Shown piece by piece: positions 9,412 to 21,814 of a stretch of 64,000 nucleotides of DNA. Position numbers and translations under genes: made by a program. Below the pieces are notes generated by a model that saw nothing but the letters and a program-made list of their open reading frames with translations, searched no databases and was not told the DNA's origin. Position 1 is the stretch's first letter. The number at the start of each line of letters is the position of its first letter. The DNA is from Alopecurus myosuroides (taxonomy: Eukaryota; Streptophyta; Magnoliopsida; Poales; Poaceae). Where the stretch lies: assembly GCA_028641055.1 (NCBI GenBank), contig CM054063.1:48233920-48297919 (forward strand). Reading direction: 5' to 3'.

Positions 9412-11305
9412 GAAAGCGAGCTCATCCACTTCCTCCGTGAGAATCGGGACGTGTTCGCCTGGTCCAATGAAGATCTGCCAGGTGTCCCGAGGGAGTTGGT
9501 TGAACACTCGTTACATGTGCGTCCTGACGCCAAGCCAGTGAAGCAGGCTATGCGCCGCTTCGGAGATGAGAGAAGGAAAGCTATCGGTGATCAGATCACC
9601 AAGCTGCTGATAAGCAATTTCATCATGGAGGTGCTGCATCCGGATTGGCTAGCCAACCCGGTCATGGTCGAGAAGAAGAAGGAGGATCCTAAGGCTGCTA
9701 CCGCGTGGCGCATGTGCGTCGACTACACCGACCTGAACAAGGCCTGCCCCAAGGATCCTTTTTCGCTACCTCGCATCGATCAGGTTATCAATTCCACAGC
9801 TGGTTGTGAGCTTTTGTCTTTCGTAGATGCCTACTCGGGTTTTCATCAGATAGCTCTCAACCCTGCCGATCAAATAAAGACTGCTTTCATTACCCCGTAC
9901 GGGGCTTATTGCTATCGTGTCATGTGTTTCGGATTGCGGAATGCGGGTGCTACTTATCAGAGATGCATGCAGAAATGCTTGCATGATCATCTCGGCAAGA
10001 ATGTGCAGGTGTACGTAGATGACATTGTCATCAAAACGAATAAAACACAAACTCTGCTTGCCGATCTTGAAGAAACTTTGGCCAATTTGCGCAAGTATAA
10101 AATGAAGCTGAATCCGAGTAAATGCACCTTTGGTGTCCCGGCTGGCAAGCTACTCGGCTTCTTGGTATCTAGTCGGGGCATGGAAGCCAATCCATCAAAG
10201 ATAAAAGCTATTGAGAGCATGTCTTTGCCGAGATCCCTGAAGGATGTGCAAAAGTTCACTGGTTGCTTGGCATCTCTGAGCCGTTTCTTGGGCAGGATGG
10301 GCGAGAAGGCCCTGCCTTTGTACCAATTGATGAAGAAAAGTGACAGTTTCGTCTGGACACCGCAAGCGGACGTGGCATTCAATGAGCTGAAGGCAATGCT
10401 GGGTAGCGCTCCCATCTTGGCTAGTCCGCTACCCAAGGAGCCAATGCTGCTGTACATTGCTGCCACCAACCGAGTAGTCACCGTGGTGATTGTGGTGGAA
10501 CGAGAAGAGGAAGGCAAAAGTGTGCAGCGCCCAGTATATTACCTCAGTGAAGTGCTATCCAGCTCCAAGCAGAACTACCCGCATTACCAGAAGATGACCT
10601 ACGGCGTGTACCTGGGCGCCAAGAAGCTGAAGCATTATTTCCAAGAGCATCCTATCACTGTTGTGAGCTCTGCTCCCATCTCGGATATCATGGGCAACAA
10701 AGAAGCGAGTGGCAGAGTAGCCAAGTGGGCGATCGAGCTAGCCTCATACGCTCCCGCGTATGCGAGAAGAGAAGCCATCAAGTCTCAGATTCTGGCGGAA
10801 TTTCTTGTGGATTGGGCTGAGGTGCAGTACGAACCTCCTGCTCCAGTTTCCAATTACTGGAAGATGCACTTTGATGGCTCCAAGGTGAAGGAAGGACTTG
10901 GTGCTGGCGTAGTGCTTACGTCACCCAAGCGATACCAACTCAAGTACGTGCTGCAAATCCACTTCAAGGCATCCAACAATGTTGCAGAGTACGAGGCCGT
11001 GGTGCACGGCTTGCGAGTAGCCAAGGAGGTTGGTGTGCATCGAATCATATGCTATGGTGATTCCGATCTGGTAGTGCAGCAAGTTTCTGGCACTTGGGAT
11101 GCCCTGGATGCCAACATGACATCATATCGCTTCCTGGTACAGTCTATGACTGGATTCTTCGAGGGCTGCGAGTTCCAGCACATCCACCGAGCAGAGAATG
11201 AAGCAGCAGACGAGCTGTCCAAGTTGGGGTCTTCTCGGCAATCCATCCCGGCGGGAATTGCCTTGGAGCATTTGAGAAAGCCATCCATCAAGCCATCCCC
11301 CACTC
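9412..11305 (+). CDS. Reverse transcriptase, RNase H and second RNase H
   Basis: Coding starts right after the TAG at 9409 in the same frame; the first ATG is at 9451. RT motifs are complete: VDYTDLNKACPKDPF, FVDAYSGFHQI, TPYGAYCYRVMCFGL, and the catalytic YVDDIV at about 10012-10029. A Gypsy-type RNase H follows (residues 330-450 of the ORF; LYIAAT, PVYYLSEVL, YPHYQKM). Then comes a second, archaeal-like RNase H with MHFDGS, NNVAEYEA, CYGDSDLV and a late AADELSKL, giving the D-E-D-D set. Two RNase H domains in a row are typical of Tat elements. After this domain the frame is lost: a one-base shift near the C-run at 11297-11301 separates it from the integrase. The RT and RNase H domains themselves look intact. 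Confidence 0.9.
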
Positions 11306-12919
11306 GGAATCCATATTCGTTCCTTCTCTGCCAAATGAAGAAGCTGTTCCCATGGAGATTGACTGGGAGAATGCAACAGGGAACCCGGGGACTGGCGCCT
11401 GCAACTCGGGGACTGCCGTTCCCTACTCGGGGACTGTCACTCCCTACTCGGGGACTGTCACTCCCTACCCGGGGACTGTCCTTCCTTACTCGGGGACTGC
11501 CCCCCTCAACCCGGGGACTATCGCATTCATTGAGGAAGTTCTCGCAAATCGTTCAAGGCTTCAAAGAAGTGCTCTCAACCCTGAAGAGCAGACAGTGGCA
11601 CCCGTTCCAATGGGAGTGGACGAACCAGTGTTTCCCACGCGGGAGACACCGAGTTGGGCTATGCCCATATTATCCTTCCTAAGGGACGGTACCCTGCCAG
11701 AAGATGAGGTTACTGCGAGGCAAATTCAGAGAAGATCCAAGGGCTACACAATATTCCGAGAAGTGCTGCACAAGAGAAGTGCTACCGGCGTGCTGCAACG
11801 CTGTGTGGAACCAGAAGAAGGAGAAGAGATTCTGGTGGAGATACACCAAGGAGAATGCGGGCATCACGCCTCTTCTCGGGCATTGGTCAAGAAGGCTTTT
11901 CGGCACGGCTTCTTTTGGCTCACTGCCTTGAAACAAGCTGAAGATATTGTGAGGAAATGCAATGGCTGCCAAAGATTTGCAAGTAAGATCCACTTGCCTG
12001 CCTCCGAGTTTAAAACCATTCCCATTACTTGGCCATTCGCTGTTTGGTGCTTGGATATGGTTGGTCCCTTCGAACCGGCTAGAGGCAACATGACTCACAT
12101 CCTGGTCATGGTCGATAAATTCACCAAGTGGATAGAAGTGAAGCCTATTCGGAAGTGCGATGGAGCCACAGCTGTGAGTTTCTTAAAGGATGTGATCCTG
12201 AGATACGGCTACCCGCACAGCATCATCACAGATAACGGCACAAATTTTGCTGAGGGAGCAATGGTGCGGTTCTGCAGAGATAAGCATATCCGGCTAGACG
12301 TTGCGTCTGTTGCGCATCCCGCCTCCAATGGGCAAGTTGAAAGAGCAAATGGCATGGTGCTAGCTGGCATAAAGCCAAGGATGATCGAGCCACTGCTAAA
12401 AACACCTGGGTGTTGGCTAGACGAGTTGCCAGCGGTGTTGTGGAGTCTAAGGACTACCCCTAACCTGTCAACCGGCTACACACCATTCTTCTTGGTATAT
12501 GGGGCTGAGGCCGTATTGCCAATAGATCTGGAGCATGACTCCCCACGAGTAACCCTCTACACTGAGGTGGAGGCGAGAGAAGCTCGAGAAGACGACGTTG
12601 ACCTGCTTGAAGAAGCAAGAGAGCTTACTCTGTCATGTTCGGCTATCTATCAGCAAAACTGCGGCGTTATCATAGCCGAAACGTGAACCCAAGGGTTTTC
12701 CGAGAAGGAGACATGGTCCTTAGGCTTGTGCAACGCACAACCGGGATGCACAAACTGTCTCCTCCATGGGAAGGGCCCTTCATTGTGAGCAAAGCTTTGC
12801 ACAATGATGCCTATTACCTAGTCGACGCGCAGCCATCACAGAAGAACAGGGTAGACAAGGCTGGAGAGGAATCTAAGCGCCCCTGGAATGTAGCCCTACT
12901 CCGTCGCTTTCATTCGTAA
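11306..12919 (+). pseudogene. Integrase, frameshifted at both ends
   Basis: The integrase frame (ORF from 11352 to 12686) holds the HHCC zinc finger (H...H around 11850-11905, CNGC at about 11960), and the catalytic D-D-E: LDMVGPF, ITDNGTNF and NGQVERAN. GYTPFFLVYGAEAV is the conserved C-terminal rve block. Another shift at roughly 12630-12665 moves the C-terminal DNA-binding part (residues including REGDMVLRL and WEGPF) to the next frame, which ends at 12919. The N-terminal shift is near 11297. Catalytic residues are present, but the protein cannot be made from one frame in this copy. Confidence 0.85.
11381..11520 (+). repeat. 21-bp coding minisatellite
   Basis: About seven imperfect copies of actcggggactgtcactccct lie between the second RNase H and the integrase. 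The 21-bp period equals seven codons, so copy number can change without breaking the frame; it encodes a Gly/Thr/Pro/Ser-rich linker in the integrase frame. The core tcggggact also occurs at 12976, 13420, 15490 and just before the 3' LTR. Confidence 0.85.
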
Positions 12920-13593
12920 GCAAAAATGTGTATGTACTCTCTTAACCGAGTTAAATCTCTACTCTGCAATCTGAAATTGAACTCGGGGACTGCCCTCGTC
13001 CAAAATTGCTCTATGTGTTTCTACTCGGCTTCACCCTTTTGTCTATTCGGTTCCTCTGCTTAAAATTTCATGAGTACATTTAGTATTGTGTTTAAACCTA
13101 CATGCCAACTCTTCGACTCTGCTGCTGTCCGAAACCCGGCTTCATGGCAAGCAAGAGAACAAGCAAAAGGTCAATGAGCACAAGAAAAATTACTAAGGAA
13201 AGAAAGAGTGCAAGAACCGAGTAGGGGGCCCTTTACTACTGATTTTTGTTAACTTTTTTCGGCTAAGTGGTGGGCTGCGTTACTATGAGTGTTTCTAAGT
13301 GGCTAAGTATTTGCAACTCCAACTTTGAACTCTTGTGACTCGAATACCAAAAAAGCAACAAGTTGCGGGTAAGAGCTGAGATAAAAAGGAAGAGCGAATA
13401 AGAAATGCAACTCGGGGACTTGCATGATAACGCAACCCGGCATCGAGCCAAGGCTGCTCAAATTGACTAAGTTAAAAACATCAAATGTGAATAAAACTGA
13501 GTAGCAAACGAAAAGCATAAGTGTTTCGATACATCTGCACCCGGCATCCCGGGGATCTGATAAAAGTTCTAAGGATAAAGTTGCAGGAGGTAA
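12920..13593. other. Non-coding spacer after pol
   Basis: No convincing gene on either strand. It contains repeated actcggggact-type motifs (12976, 13420) and lies between the converging sense pol and antisense gene, so it probably holds the polyadenylation region of one or both; I cannot point to a specific signal. Confidence 0.5.
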
Positions 13594-16500
13594 TCAGGTA
13601 GAGGCAGCAGCGTTCTCGGTGTTGGCCTTGGCAGCTTCAGCTTCAGCGTTGGCCTTGGCAGCATCATCTTCCGAGTTGGCGGCGTCAGTCTTCGCAGCTT
13701 CAGCTTCTGGGTTGGTGGCAGCCTGGTCAGAGGTGGCCGTGGCCACCGAGATAAGTTCTGTCGCCGAGGTGGAGGCAGCTGATTGGGCACGGAGTAGCGC
13801 CGTGTCGTCAAGGGCCGCGCCTGATGAAGTGCCGAACTCGAGGGCCGCGGTGGCGATGGTCATCTTCTCGCTCTCGGCCTCATCGTCACTATTCGCGACA
13901 ACCGCGGCTTTCCCCTTCCCGGTCTTGTTGTCAGCGCTGTTGAAGCAGCTCAGGCCCTCGGACTCGGTGGCCTCCTCGTCCATGTCTTCATCCTCGTCTT
14001 CGTCCTCGCCGTCCACGTTAGTGTCGGGCTCAGTAAGACCTTCGATGAAGCGCGCGGTGTCCTCGTAGGAGGCGACCTCGTACCTGACTGCCTTGCGGCG
14101 AGTCACGCACTTGCGATTCTTCTCCCACTTCGAGTCACGGCGCATCTCGAGGATGATGTCCAAGTTCAGATTTTCATACCAGCTGCAAATAAACAGGAGC
14201 AGCATGTCAGCGCCTGCCCGAGCTCCGGACGCCCGCCATTTCTTCAGCTCGGCCTTCACGCCATTCAGCTTCTCGGCGAGCCCGCGGATGGTTGCTGGCG
14301 CAGAGTCTCAAGGCCAAAACAGGTCATGGAGATTGAAGGCAGTGGACACCAGATCGGTGCCCACGCCCCTTAGACGCTGGAGCTGCCCCTGCATAATTGT
14401 GAAGCCGTCTTCAATGGAGGCTTTAGTGTCCATGGGCTGGCCCTTCTTGGTGCGAGCTGCTTGGGCCTTTGACAAGGCAGGCTTGCAAGACGAGTTGAGG
14501 TCGGGGAAAATTTCTGAAAAAAGCTATCAAAAAGAATAGAGACAGAGGCAGATTAGCAAGGTGAATCGAGCAGCAGAGAAGCAAAAGGAGACAACAAAGC
14601 ACAGAGAAGCGGGCACTTACTATTCAGGTCGTAGAGTAGCGACTGTAGCTTATTCTTCCACGACTCCTCGTCAGCAGTGTGCCTCTCCTCAACCTTGCGG
14701 AGCCCGTTAAGCTGGAGCATGAGATCCGTGTTGCTCTTCTTCAGCATCTCGCACTCCATCTCGAGGGCCTTCTGCTTAGCCGCGGCTGCTGCTTCAATCT
14801 TGTCCTTCTCGGCAGCTATCTTGTTCTTCTCGGCAGCTATGGCAATGGAATCATGCAGGGAAGTTCGCAGCTGTACTTGGAGAGGTTCCAGCTCGGTGGC
14901 GTGGGACTTCGCGAGCTCTATGGCTTGGCTCTCCAATTGTTGCTGCACCTCAGCAGGCTTAAGGCAGTCGAGATGCTCCTCGACAAACTTCTTATGGTCT
15001 TCTGCGAAGAGCAAAACACGGTCAGCAGAGTAGCAAAGATGAGAGGAAGGAAGACAAGCCGAGAAATACAGCAACTCACCTTCCAGCTTCTTAATCGTAG
15101 CTTGACCGTTCTCAACAAAAATATGGCAGTTCATATGCTCCTCGGACAGGGCCTTAAACTTGCCTGCAGAGAAGAATTGATTAGAGCAGAAAGCAAAAGC
15201 GGGCGTAAACACAAAACGCATGAACCGCGTAGCTAAAAGCTTACTTTCGATCTCGGAGATCTTGAGGGTGCGATCCATGGCCTCCTTCTCCATCGCTTCG
15301 TCAGTCGCGCGTTCCATTTCTAGGGCCTCAAGGTGCCTTTTAGCGATGCTGTGGTTCCAGAGCAGCCGCCGATATAGGTTTGTTCTCTTCAAGAGGCTAT
15401 TCTGAGAGGCAGAAAGAAAAAGAATCAGACAAAATCTTGAAGATTCAACCCGAGAAGACGGCAACTCGGTTGAGTAACCGTCTACTCGGCCCGAATCTCG
15501 GGGACTGGGTGATGGATAAGAAGAAAGGGAAGAGCAGAAGAGAAGAAAAATGCAACTCGGAGCAGGGGAGCGAAACTTACCGCATAAGTTTGTTCGATAT
15601 CCTCTCCGGCCTTGCGGTGGACGAACAGCTTGGCGGCAAGCGTGCTGGTGTTGGACGAGATGGTCATGGGGTTGTAGCCCATGTCCGCCTTGTTCCAGTC
15701 AATGCGCATATGGTCCAGATCGCCCAAAGCCAAGCCGTGCCAGTTCTTGTTGCCAAGGACGTCGCTGTTCCATTCAGCTTCAATAAAGCCTACCCGGTCG
15801 ATCATCTGCTCGAGCCCCGTGGACGTCACTTCAGTCTCCTGGACCTCGCGCAGGAAGATTGAGAGGGACCTGTCCTTGTTCCTGGCTGGCGGCTTGGAGT
15901 CCACAGCCGTGGCCTGTTTGCCTTTCCTGATAGCGAGTTTATTCTCGGCCGCGCTTATCGGGATGCTGTACTGCTTGCTCATTTTCACCAAGTAAGGTGG
16001 GAAGGTAGGCGGGTCCGGCAAGCTTGATCCTGCGGCTGCGTCAGCGGCCGCGCCGGAATCGCCAATGGTGAGCTGCCCGGCCTTGGCGACAGTTTTTGCA
16101 GTTGGCTTGGGTGGCGGCATGGCGGCAGAGTCCTGTGCACCGCCACGCGGGGGATTCCTGCGGACGGTGGCATCTGACTGGCCAGCTTGCTTCTCGGCGA
16201 CCTGCTTCTCGGAAGCCTTCTTCTCAACAGTTATCTTCTCGGCGGCCTTCTTCTCAGCAGCCTCCTTCTTGACGGCTGCATCAGAAGCAGCCTTCTTGAC
16301 AATCTGCTTGGCCGGAGGGCTGGCTGTGGTCTTGGTCTTCTTCACGGGCGGGGAGTTCGGTGCGGTGGATGAAGTGCCCTGCTGGGTAGGCTATTCTGAG
16401 GGTCCTGCTCCATCTCATCAACTGTCTTAACCCGCTGCTCGGCAGCGGGATCTGGCTGTAGTTCTTTTTGTCTTTCTACCCGCGGCTGGGCCGCGGGGTC

Positions 16501-16880
16501 GTCTTGGTCAGCAGCCCCTGTTGCTGGCTGCTCTTGGCTCTCTTCCTGCCGCTCAAGGGCGGCCTGGTCGTGTTGCTCGGGGTCTTCTTCTGAGTTCTCC
16601 CCGGCTATGGCAGCTGGGGGAGAAAGTGGCCTCTCATCGCGAGCAGCATCCTGCGCTTCTTGTTCTGCGCGGGCCTGCTGCTCCTGCTCGGCGTCATGGG
16701 CATCGGTGTCCATGTACTGGGCGTCGTCCGAGTCTTCTCCTTTCATAGGAGAGGGCGCACGCGCCCTATCCCGTGCAGCGAGTTCATCCTCGTCAGAAAG
16801 CTCGATGAGGTTGTCAACATCGATGGCGGATTGCTTCTTGGACTTGGTGGATGCGACAGCAGCGTCAGCATCCAAGGGAT
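13594..16880 (-). pseudogene. Antisense gene of the Tat element, 3' exons
   Basis: Continuation of the minus-strand gene that starts at 28070. Exon 4 resumes at 16880, immediately after the nested long-LTR element, and runs to a GTAAGT donor after 15581; it is acidic, then Lys/Ala-rich, then has a conserved block around EWNSDVLGNKNWHGLALGD. A one-base shift near 16395 breaks this exon. Several short exons follow between 15400 and 14640, encoding a long Glu/Lys/Ala coiled coil. The last exon (about 14260-13594) has a GARAGADMLLLFICSWYENL block and an acidic and alanine-rich tail, with stop at 13594. This architecture (N-terminal PF04195 domain plus coiled coil) is seen in antisense ORFs of other Tat elements; function unknown. 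Confidence 0.65.
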
Positions 16881-19800
16881 TGTAACACCTGGGGTGTTCC
16901 CCCTTAGTAGAGTTGTTTGTTTTCTTTTGCTTGCATCACATGCATCACATAAGCATTGCATCCTGTTTTCCAAACCACTCAAAAATCCAAACCAATTTCA
17001 ATTGTTCAAAACATGCCTAAAATTTCCAATTGAAAATTGCAAACTAAATACCTCAAATTGTTTTTCAATAGTTTGAAGTTGTTTTAATCAAATTGCTTGT
17101 TAATAGAATTCTTTCCTTTTGTTAAAACCCTAATGGTAACTTCAAATAACACATTCAAATCAATCCATCCATGCTTGGCATATTTCAAATGTGGGTTTAA
17201 AAATTAAAATCTTGCAAACAAACTAAATTCAATAATGTTTTCATAATTGTTGAGTTCATTGAATAAAATTGGTTAAAAATCAACTCCTTATGAAAGACTA
17301 TGGAAATTCAAATAACAACTTAAAAACTCAACTGAATATTTCAAACTTTTGGACCTAATATTCACAATTGCTTTTAATTATTGTTTTGCAAATTAATAAA
17401 ATTTAGTTATAAAATAAACACCCCCAAACCCTATTTGAAAGTCACCTAACAATCTAATATCAAATTAATAATTCAAATTGTTGAAAATAATTTAAACTAC
17501 CTTGTTGTTGCTGTTTTGCAAATCAGATAAAAATAGTTATAAAAAAATAATAAATATAAAAACCCCACAACCCCAACCTTTTCTTTCTCTCTTCCATTTT
17601 CTTTCTTACAAGCAAAAAAAAGAGGAGAAGGAAAAATAAATGAAAGAGAAAAGGTGGGCTGAGGCAGCCAGCCATTCTTTTTCTCTCAGCCCACTACCCA
17701 AGACCATTTTCTCTCTGGCCCATACCCCTTCGGGGAGGTAATCTTCCTCGTGCTGTCGTCACGACAGTACGAACCTGCTCGGCACCGCTCGATCATCTCC
17801 CCCCTCCTCTGATTGCTGCCGTACCGAGCTCGGTTCACCCTTAAAACCCACCTCCCCTCCTGCGTGACCTAGCCACCCCCCTCTCCTTCTCCCATCGCCG
17901 CCGTCCTCTCTCTTCTACCCCATCGATCACCTTTGTTTCTGTTCCCCCCAAACTCCACCGAGAGCATCTCGCACCGATCGATCGCCGTGGGCAACGGGAG
18001 CTCCACCCGAGGGCGGGAATGGAACCGCGGTGGCCCCATACACCCCCTCGCTTCCTCGCCGGATGCTGGGAGGCTCCAGGGAGACCGCGACGTCGAGCTG
18101 CCGCCGACTGCGTCTCCGTTGGCTGCCCCGAGTTTCAGCGACGTCTACAGCGTGGGTGAGCGCCCACTCTTCCTCCTTCCCCTCTCCCTCTGCTCACTGC
18201 TTGCCTGCGTGAAGTCCAGCGCGTGTCCACTGCCTCCGTTCGCCCGGGATCGCCGTCGGGTGCAGGTGCTCGTCGGAGCAGCCGCGGTTTTTCTCTGTCA
18301 GTCGAGGAAACGTCTGTTCGTTTCTTCAGTTAACCGCAGGGCCTCCAATCTTGTTTTAAAATTCGCCACGGCCCAGATCTAACACCAACCGCGATTCACC
18401 GTAGTGGCTCTGCTCCCTCAGCGCGCGCCCAGCGGGCGAGGGATCGATCCCCCTCGGCCGCGCAAAAAGGGCCCCTTTTTCGCGTTTTTCCGCCAGTGTC
18501 CAGGCCCCACCCGTCATACACTCTCCTGCCACCTCAGTGCGCACACACGCCCACGTGGCCGCCACAGGGGCATGGGCCCGCGCTGCAGAGACCCAGGCTA
18601 GGGTGCCCTAGGTGAAAAACGCCCCAGGGGCCCCTCTGCAATTCCCTTTTCTATCTTTTAGGTCCCTGTCATTACAGATTAGTCCCCAAAATTAAAATGC
18701 ACATAACTTTTATTTTCCAAATTCAAATAATGTAAATAAAATATGTTTTCTGCCCCAAATTTAATACTCTATCTAATTACATCATTTGTTTTCTGTTTTG
18801 CACATTTCAAATTGTTTCAAATTTCAAATTCAAACAATTCATTTAAAATTTGATTAATTGCATAACTATTTCAAACTTAATTCAAATCACACAAATAAAA
18901 TATGTTTTCCATGCCAAATTGAACCACATTTTAAATATAAACTTTGTTCCATGTTTTGAATAATTAAAATTGGTTAAATAATTTAAACCTTGTTTAAATC
19001 ATTTAATAGTGCTAAATTCATAACTTGGTCAAGTTAATTTCTTTTAGAACATATAAAATATGTTTTCAAACCATAAAAACATAACCTTTTCAAATATGAA
19101 TTTTATTTAATGCTTTGAACAAATAAAATTCAAATAATATTCATACTTGAATTAAATTCAATTAAATCTTGTTCAAACTTGTTTAATTCATAAGTAATTC
19201 ATCTTAATTCCTTTTTCAATAATTGAAACATGTTTTCCACCTAAAATTTTGTGTTCTTTTCAAATATGAATTTTGTTATCTGTTTTGAACATTTAAAATT
19301 GGTGAAAACAACAAATGCTTGTGTAACTCCTTTAAGAAGCCAAATTTCATAACTTAATAAATAAAATTCCAAACTTGGTAAACACCTTTTCAAATTGAAG
19401 CTATTGTTGTTTTCTCATTGTTTTCATCATCCATGCATCATTCTAATCAAATTTCACATGATGGTTATTTGTAGATCATTTAATTCAACCTTAATTCATG
19501 GGCTTTTCCATATGCAATCCAAATTGCATATGAGCCCATTTAAATATGTTTACCATGTCAACTAGTTTATCTTGATGCATCCTTAAACTTGTCATGCATC
19601 CATATCTTGATCATGCTGGATCTTTTGCCGTAGTAGTAATTGTTGCATCCGGTGTTTGTTCGAGGTTCGTTGCTTCTTCGCGGATAGGACGTTGAGATGA
19701 TGTGAGCAACGACAAGTTCTTCGGATGTACCTCTACTTGCTGGATTCCAGGCAAGTATACTCACTTGCTGCCTATGGCTGCCTTTCATCACTTGTTACCG

Positions 19801-21337
19801 ATTCTTTCCGTTGTTCTTATTCTAGCCTGTTGATTCGATGCTTGTGTCTCGATCCTATCATATGTTACCTTGCAGCCATGATATAGCCTTTCCTTCCACT
19901 TCCTATTAACTGTTGCTTGTTTACCTTGTTGGCCCCCGTGTCGTAGTTGCATGCTTAGTATTGTTTGCGTTCAAGTCTTGTTGTCCGTCTTATCACCTGT
20001 TTAGTTGATAGTTGGGTTTCAACTTAATCAACAACATGTTAATGTTTTGGGTAATAATAATTTGATGATAAGGCACCGGCAGGAGGCCCGGCGTGGTTTT
20101 GAGGCCTGCTAGTGTCGACCCTAATTAGGAAAAGGGTCTTGTCTACTGATCCATGATGAGCGCACTAACCGCATGTGGGAAGCGTGTATGGGCGCCCCCT
20201 CAATTTGATTCGATTCGCATCTCGTCCAAATCGCCTCATTTAGTTCGGGTTTTCCATTTGCCGCATGCATGATCTTGCGAACCCAGGCCAGTGTGGAACT
20301 TTTGTAGTCGGCATTTAGGGAGACACGTTCTTAGAGTGCTATGAGGGTCCCCTTTTCTTCGTGGGGCTTGATTAGCCGTGCGCTCAACTGCACGGGGTTC
20401 TTTGGGCTTGATGCGAAGAAGAGTTTAGTTGTGTTGAGTGCCTCGCTTGGTGGAAGTGCATTTCCTATCCGGCGGGGTATTCTTACGTGTACGGCCAAAT
20501 TGGTGCACCCCTGCAGGGCAAATCTTCTCGAGAAGCCGTGTTTTCCGCGGTTATGGTTAACTTGGTGAAAGTACTGGCTAACAAGTACTCAGAACAACTT
20601 ACACCTAACTAATGATAACTTGACTAGTAAGTAGTCCTATTGACAAAAAAACTTGATTCATCCTTAATCCAACAGTGTGAGTTATCCTTGGGTTGCTTCC
20701 TTAGTAGGGGGTGACATTGGATGGGTATTGTTTGGTGAGTAATTGTAGTTGGTTACGATACGCTATCTTATCCCCCTCTTTTAGCCGGATGTTGTAGCGA
20801 GTCTCTGTAGTTGGTTAGTGCAGCCCGCTGTCGCTTATTTGCAATAATCCCTTCCTTTCCCTTCAACCCAAAAGTATTTGTATCTTGTGATGACTGGTTA
20901 CGCCGGTATCTTGTGAGTATGGTTTATCCACTTGCCAGTACTTAACCGTACTGACCCACGAATCTCTTTCGTGGCTGCATATTCAATATTGCAGTCAACA
21001 GGTTTGAAGTCTGACGATGTTAGCTTGGGAATCCCTCCGGCTTGGCCTGGGCAGGGATTCGACGCTCTCGGTTATCTTCAGGACTCTTAGTCCAATTTGT
21101 ATCTTGTCCGTAGTCGGACGCTATGTTGTTTCTTCCGCTGTTATTTGGATCTTTGTATTGTATCAGTTGTATCCATGACTTGTTTGAGTCTTCTTGTATA
21201 TATCCTTTTCTGTTGTTGTTGTGGATTATTCGTGAACTGTTGTAATGTTATCACAAGTGGCAACCTGGAATCGGTTATTATGTGGATTTTGGCGGAAATG
21301 CTGAAATCTGCATAGTGCCCGATCTCGGGGCGTCACA
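16881..21337 (+). repeat. Left (5') LTR, 4457 bp
   Basis: AT-rich outer parts surround a GC-rich core at about 17700-18650. The core has a CT-rich leader, an open frame (17933-18382) and a splice-donor-like TACAGCGTGGGTGAGCG near 18150; it looks like the 5' end of a plant gene. A near-perfect palindrome, gctgtcgtcacgacagt, is at about 17754-17772. The ORFs here are not similar to any family I know and are probably fortuitous. From 18660 to 21337 I see no gene. Confidence 0.9.
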
Positions 21338-21814
21338 AATGGTATCAGAGCATGGTTTCCGATTCCCGATATTGTTTCGATACGAATGGTTATCGAAGCA
21401 ACGGGTCCGCAAAGCCTGTAGGATAACCTCGCTAACGGTCGTTGTTTCTAGAGTGTCAAAAACTATTTCTGCTAAACTATTTTGGAAACCTCTTAATAGG
21501 GTTCTTGTTTTCTCCTTATCCCTATTCTATTTCCCCTCCCATCTTATTTGTTTTGGAGTCTTCCCCCCTTGTCTATCTTTCATAGTGTTAGGATCCTACG
21601 TGGGTTGGACGTTTTCTGAGCCTTTAACCTAATAGGTTCAATCATCGGAAGATTCCTGGTGGAAGAACATCGTCATCAGCCCAAGCAAGAAACCCTTGTT
21701 AGTGGTGTCGAGGAGAATCAGCTGGAAGCATGAAGAATCGATAGTTGAACTTCTTTCCCCTCCCGAGTTAGCAGGTGGATTGCGAGGGCGCAATCCCTTG
21801 TTAGTGGTGTCGTC
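21338..21814 (+). other. 477-bp internal domain
   Basis: Holds the primer site at its left end and no recognisable coding sequence. An 18-bp sequence, cccttgttagtggtgtcg, occurs twice: at 21693-21710 and at 21795-21812, the latter only two bases from the right LTR. No purine-rich tract is visible where the polypurine tract should be. Confidence 0.8.
21340..21351 (+). other. Primer-binding site, initiator tRNA-Met
   Basis: TGGTATCAGAGC, the exact complement of the 3' end of plant initiator tRNA-Met, two bases after the LTR. Confidence 0.9.

Noticed and set aside
17933..18382. ORFs in the GC-rich LTR cores (also 22922-23317, 52829-53155, 60134-60460)
   Set aside because: Conserved only because the LTR pairs are young duplicates; no domain and no support beyond being open.
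21340..21351. tRNA-Met gene
   Set aside because: Only a 12-base complement to the tRNA 3' end next to an LTR; it is a primer-binding site.
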